A stretch of DNA of 64,000 nt, from the NCBI GenBank assembly GCA_947034895.1, contig OX344764.1, forward strand, positions 53,487,348 through 53,551,347, given 5' to 3'. The position numbers were made by a program, and so were the translations under genes. Below are positions 58,801-64,000 of the stretch, in pieces (within the stretch, counting starts at the first letter, position 1; every line of letters starts with the position of its first letter). Source of the DNA: Rhytidiadelphus loreus (taxonomy: Eukaryota; Streptophyta; Bryopsida; Hypnales; Hylocomiaceae). The notes beneath the pieces were generated by a model, which was given only the letters and a program-made list of their open reading frames with translations, did no database searches and was not told the DNA's origin.

Positions 58801-61250
58801 GAATGGAGAGATGATGCGAAGAAAAAGTGTCAAGATTTCAAAACCTAACAAAAGGCTAAAATTCTTGTTCCCTTAGATCAATTTTGTGAAAATCGAGGAT
58901 CTCAAAATGTATTTCTCTGTTCCAAAAAACTTGTTTAGAATTCCAAAACTAAAATTTAGAAATCCATATCCAACATTCTCTCATGAGTCATGAAGGCTAA
59001 TAATGTTAAGAAATGCAAAATAGTCTTTAATTGTCATTTTTGTTACTTTTTCACTATTGTCCCAAGCCTCAGCAATGTCACAATCTAGGTCTGATAATGC
59101 ATATATGTCTTATACACTTGTACAAACATCTCCCCCCACAAAAAAAAATCCATTTTAGACTAGGATTTTGTGTTAAATTTGCATTATTTTAAATACAATT
59201 GTGGGTGTTTGCAAGAAATGCAAGTCTTTAACCCCTAGAGGCCTAATTAAGCAACCATATATGGTCACTCCAAAATTTCAGCTCATTTGTGTGTGGGTAT
59301 TTTACTAGCAGTAGTGAAGGTTAACTATTAGAGACTTTTATTTGTTACTATAAAAAAAATTATTTGGTTTTTGAAAGGTCCTCAAAGGCATATATGTACC
59401 AGTAGTGGAAGAATAAAACTTATCAATTCTACTTCATTTTCAAGCTTCGAACAAAGCTTGTGAATTTCACTTAATTTGAGATCTAAAAATATGTACAAAT
59501 CCAAAATGGTCCCCATATAATGAGTAAATTTTTTTCATGATTTTCACTAGTGAAAAGTTAAACATGCAAATGTTGATTTGTAGTTATTAGCAATTTTTGG
59601 TTATAAAAAAAATTGCATTTCAACAATTGCAAGGTAGATTGTGTAATGAGTTTGATAGCTCTTTAATTGAATATAAGGTTTTTGGAAGTGCATTATAGTA
59701 TGCTATTACAATTTTTAGTTGTTTGCATCATTTCCAATTTCAAAAAACTCTTATTGCAAATTTTTCAAACATACATTTTCAAATATACTAAAAATAGGAT
59801 GCATACATTTCTCTTGTTATAATCTCACAACTCCTTTGCAATTTCACATTCAAAACTAGTACACACATTAATGAGTAAGTTCTTTAAACATCTAGATGGT
59901 TAGATTTTGAAGAAATAAACAATTTTCTTCAATGGGGATAATTATAAGCCCATGCTCTTTTTTCATAGGAAAAAAAAATGTGGAAACACTTAGGCACTTA
60001 CAGATTAATTACATCACATATAGAGCGTCAATCATGTCTTCTACCATAATTTTTGAAGTAGGGGGTTAATGGATCTTAAATTTAAAATGAAGACGGGCAA
60101 CACCTCTTTTGTTGTAGCAAATATTTTTAAAGACTATTCTTGAGTCACTTAATGTTTCAAAAGAAATTTTGTGCCACACTTTGAATTTTTATGGTTTTAG
60201 AGACTTTTGGATATCCAAAATTATCATCACATAAGTGAGATTCTAGGAATATATTCTCACAATAGGCATATACATATTGTGCAAAGGACAATTCCAAATA
60301 GCAATTTTCAAATCCTCCATCTAGGTACCAAGAAACCTCCCTTGACCCTTGCACACAAAGTTGTAGAACTTGAAAATATTTTTATATTATATTCCTACAA
60401 GAATCTTATCTCTATAAAGTTCTTAAGACTTGCCAGTTTTTATTTTTTATTTGAATTTGAATTTTTTTATTGTTTAAACATCAAAGTGTCTAATCTCTTT
60501 AAATGTTTTGTCAATCTAATTTGTGAACAACTTTTGATTAAAAAAAAATTTAGCTCTCAAATTTTCGTGATTTATTATTTTAAAATTTATACTAATTATT
60601 TATATTTTGTTTATTTTTAAAAAGTTTATTTCAAAAGCTCATAGTATTGTGCAAAAGACTTTAAATACTACAAAATCGACCCAAATTCCTTGTAATCACC
60701 CTTGTATTAATTTCAGCTTGGATTTCATACTAACCAATGATTTAAAATGTTTTTCCCAAAGTGATTTGTACTAGTGGTAGTATTAAAATAAACCATAGCG
60801 TTGGATGTAAAATTATTACTATTATATGTATATCCAAACACTATAAGCAAATGCTTCTTTCTTTAGTAGATGTGAGACTCCAAAATTTTGTAAGATATGC
60901 CTTTTCACTAATGAGAAGTGAGTAGAGTGTTGGATTATATGACCAAGCTCACTACTTTTGGACAATCCTACTACTATTTGTTGTTGTGTTATTATAAGGT
61001 GAGGTGAAAAGCAACATCATTCTCCTAGTAATTAAAGGGTTGCAAGGGTCATCTAAAATCTTTTATCACATTTGTCAAGCTCTTTGTCATTAAATTTGCA
61101 TTTGATGGGATACATCTATTTTTTCAACGGGATACATCCATTTTTTCACATGAAGCATCAAAAGAATGTCAATGATTTTAAGTTTGTGTGAAACTTCATG
61201 GAAAAAAATCCTTTTATAACTTACAATGTTTCTTCTTGAGTTGACACTTA
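55900..61250. other. AT-rich intergenic DNA, no gene recognised
   Basis: Overlapping short frames on both strands (56727-56338, 57324-57635, 58325-58773, 60207-60620) show no domain. A possible TTAA element starts TTAACCCCTAGAGGCC at 59229 and may end GTAGGGGGTTAA at about 60070, but the termini match over only a few bases. Confidence 0.35.
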
Positions 61251-61259
61251 ATGTCAAAG

Positions 61260-62700
61260 TGTACATTAATCTGTAATTTCAGAATTGATGGCCAACCAAG
61301 CACATATTGAAGTGTATATTAGTAAATTGATGGTGCAATGTGAAAACACCTTATACCTTTGGATTAATAGAAGGCTCTTTTAGAGCCAAGTGCTTCATGA
61401 AAATCCTAAATTGTTGATGAATTTTTCATATATTAAAGAAGTATCCATAACTTAAAATAATGTAGGGTGCCTTTTAATTTAGTACATGTTGAATTACAAT
61501 TAGCAATAAATTTGAACACTTAAAAGTAGCAAATTTTAGGGTGCCAAAAATGAATCATAATTGAATAAAAACCCATGTCTAATACTTCCAAAACTTACGG
61601 GGTATAAATTTTTGTAAATTTTTCCATCATTTATATATTTCAAGCAAGGCATTGAAAGCCTATTAATGGTTTCCACCCAAGCACGTGAAACATTTCAATG
61701 GCACACTTTGAAAGAAACCTCTTGTAATATGACATTGGATGTACAAATATTCCTTAATTGGTAACTTCAAAGGTGAATGATGGCCAACCAACCACATTTA
61801 AGATGCATTGGTTGTACATAAAATCCATGGAATGTGCTATGATTTGTAGTAAATGTCCATTGACATGGCTTTAGTTTTCTTTCTTGCACTATTTTGTACG
61901 CAAAAAATGGAAATCTAAAGTGTCATTCATTTTTCCATATTTCAAAGAAGTATTTATAACTCAAATAATATATGGTGCCTTCAAATCTAGAGCATGAATG
62001 CATGATGACTTACAATTAAGCATAGTTTGCAATAAATTCAAACAATTAGAAAGTAGCAAATATTAGGGTGCCAAAAAATGAATCCCAATTGAATAAAAAA
62101 CAAAACATCCAATACTTCTAAAATATATAGAGGTACAAAATTTTGCAAACTTTTCCATTAATTTTAAGTTTCAAGCAAAACATTGAAAGCCTATTGATGG
62201 TTTTTCATCTAAGCACGTGAAACGTTTCAATAGCAAACTCTAAAAAGAAACCTCTTGCAATTGTACAAGTTAGTCTTTCATTTCTACAATCCTTGAGTTT
62301 TGAACACTAGCCTTGCTAAACATGACATTGGATGTAGAAGTATGCCTTAATAAGTAATTTCAAGGTGAATGATGGACAACTAACTACATCTTGGATGCAT
62401 TGGTCATAGATAAAAACTACGAGATGTACTATGATTTGTAGTAAATTGTCATTGTCATGCCATTAATTTTTTTGCTTGCATAGTTTGATTTATATGCAAC
62501 AATGGAAAAATCTAAATTGTTGATCAATTTTTCATGTATTAAAGAAGTATTCATAACTTAAAGTAATATAGGGTGCCTTTTAATTTAGTGCATGTTGAAT
62601 TACAATTAAGCATAGTTTGCAATAAATTTGAACATTTAGAAAGTAGCAAAATATTAAGGTGCCAAAAAATGAATTATATTTGATTAAAAACCCTTTTTTC
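61260..62700 (+). repeat. Three-copy tandem repeat, unit about 510-600 bp
   Basis: Units begin near 61408, 61915 and 62513 with AAATTGTTGAT-AATTTTTCA. They share GGGTGCC, TGCAATAAATTTGAACA, AAGTAGCAAA, GGTGCCAAAAAATGAAT, GCATTGAAAGCCTATT, AAGCACGTGAAAC and ACATTGGATGTA in order. The third copy is cut short near 62700. Confidence 0.75.
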
Positions 62701-63495
62701 AAAGCAATTATTTCAAAGAAGTATTTCAAAGAAACCCTTCTTCTTTGAAAACTTCTTTGAAATAAGAAACCCTTCTTTCAAAGAAAGTATTTCAAAGAAG
62801 AAATTGAGAGTTCATTGTTAGTCTTAACCGATGAAACCAAGGATGAAACGTCATATTTTGGTTAATTGGGAAAAAAATCAATAGTGTTGTGTAAGGTTAA
62901 ATGATATTGTTTGAAATGTTTTAATGTACTATTTGTTATCTTTTGGCATTCTAAAAAGAAAATTACTTCAATTTGAGCGAACATTGTTTGTCAAATGTGA
63001 CAATTTCAGAGAATAAACACTTTTCTCTTTGAAAATTCACCGTACATGATGTCTCTTATTGATGCCTTTTCTCCTAATGCATGGAATGTCTACAAGCATA
63101 GAATGTGTATGAATAATCATGTATAGGAGCTGCAAAGGTACCAAGTGGCATTGAAAAATTATTATGTTTGGAGGATGAAGTGATTTAGGTTGATGGTTCA
63201 CCATTTGTCATTGTTGCGGGAAAGGATGTAATTCGAGTAGATCGTTGGTGGAATTTTCTAGATATGGATGCTTGTTGTTGTATGCATATGTGTTGTTGTT
63301 GTAGCACTAATACTCTTGTTTGCTTGTTGGTCAGGTGTTGTGACTAGTAATTCAAGTCATGTTTTTGATTCATTGCAAAGCTTAGCAACATTGGCTTATA
63401 ATTTTTAGTAATTCAATGGTTGGTAAAAGGGTAATCCTACTTGCTTGAATTTTGAATGGCACAAGAATTTATCTTCAATGTATGCATATGTATTA
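62701..63495. other. Simple repeats and unassigned AT-rich DNA
   Basis: 62701-62815 is a jumble of TATTTCAAAGAAG and its complement CTTCTTTGAAATA that would fold on itself. Beyond it no gene or known repeat is seen. Confidence 0.4.
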
Positions 63496-64000
63496 CACTA
63501 TAACAAAAACAGTGTTTTATGACTGCAAAATATGACTGCAATCAGTCGTATAATAAAAAAATATGACTCGCGTAGAAAACACTGTAGATGACTCGGAATA
63601 TGACTGAGTCCAGTCATTACCAACGAGTCGCTTCGGACATCAATCATATTGGTAGTCATATGGGTTTGGGGGTATAATTAGCCATAATTAGTCATATTTT
63701 GCTAACATGGCATATATGTTGACTAGCCTTGGAGGCTTGAATTTTCTTGAGCTACCCGGGCAAGGGAAAAAAATCCTATGTGGTATATGACTCTTTGTAG
63801 TCATATTTTTGGCTGACATGGAATATGACTGCACTGAGTCATATTTTGGTTGATGTGGAATATGACTGTAGTGAGTCATATTTTGGTTGATGTGTGGGAT
63901 ACAACTTTGTGCAGTCATATTTTCTACTAATGTAGGAATGACTCTCATGAGTCATATTTTTGAATGATGTGAAATATGACTCTTATGAGTCATATTTTTT
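63496..64000 (+). mobile_element. Left end of a CACTA (En/Spm) element, runs off the window
   Basis: It begins CACTATAACAAAAACAGTG, a standard CACTA terminus. A subterminal region follows, packed with TATGACT and AGTCATA motifs on both strands. From about 63785 these become a tandem array of 37-38-bp units (AATATGACTGCACTGAGTCA, TATTTTGGTTGATGTGG), each an imperfect palindrome; about five units are visible. Such subterminal repeats are where the En/Spm-type transposase binds. The minus-strand frame 63948-63688 is a translation of the array, not a gene. The body lies beyond the window. Confidence 0.8.

Noticed and set aside
59229..60073. Possible additional TTAA-bounded element
   Set aside because: The left end is typical but the right end matches over only a few bases and no interior homology to other copies was seen.
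63688..63948. Minus-strand 86-codon frame with His/Ser repeats
   Set aside because: Translation of the 37-38-bp subterminal array of the CACTA element.
63785..64000. CRISPR-like regular repeats
   Set aside because: The units are directly abutting, diverged and palindromic, with no unique spacers, in a plant genome; a transposon subterminal array explains them.

Overview
This window looks like plant nuclear DNA. It has spliced genes with GT-AG introns, a plant-type MATE transporter of the DTX/ABS3 type, islands of higher GC around genes, and about 50 kb of very AT-rich sequence full of decayed transposable elements. The lineage cannot be fixed from sequence alone. The GC-rich exons in AT-rich surroundings and the orphan zinc-ribbon gene would fit a non-flowering land plant such as a moss or lycophyte, but that is a guess.

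Two genes are well supported. A plus-strand gene at about 8.35-12.9 kb has five coding exons, preceded by a non-coding leader exon. It encodes a 340-residue protein of unknown function with a four-cysteine zinc ribbon. A minus-strand gene at 24.64-26.96 kb has two coding exons and encodes a 578-residue MATE efflux transporter. A third gene probably begins at the left edge on the minus strand: a leader exon, a 184-bp intron and the first nine codons are inside the window. A 137-codon AT-rich open frame at 44.2 kb is of unknown origin.

The rest is mostly repeats, and much of it can be sorted into families by comparing copies inside the window. (A) Elements bounded by TTAA with termini like CCCCTAAAGTCCCA or CCCTTAAAGGACA, 200-934 bp long, with about a dozen copies or fragments; the ends resemble piggyBac elements. 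(C) Elements running from CATTAG to CTAATG. In three cases an unoccupied relative of the host repeat is also in the window, and the comparison shows insertion with no target-site duplication. (G) A ~725-bp inverted-repeat element at 54.0 kb, and a relative at 45.5 kb that carries two family C insertions. There are also fold-back elements, a CACTA-type hairpin and a CACTA terminus at the right edge, a tRNA-derived SINE, a decayed Ty3-type gag, two tandem arrays, and GA and TA microsatellites.

The most interesting signal is the combination of TTAA-specific and TSD-less inverted-repeat families, nested in an order that dates them relative to one another. No transposase gene for either family was recognised here, so both are non-autonomous as seen.
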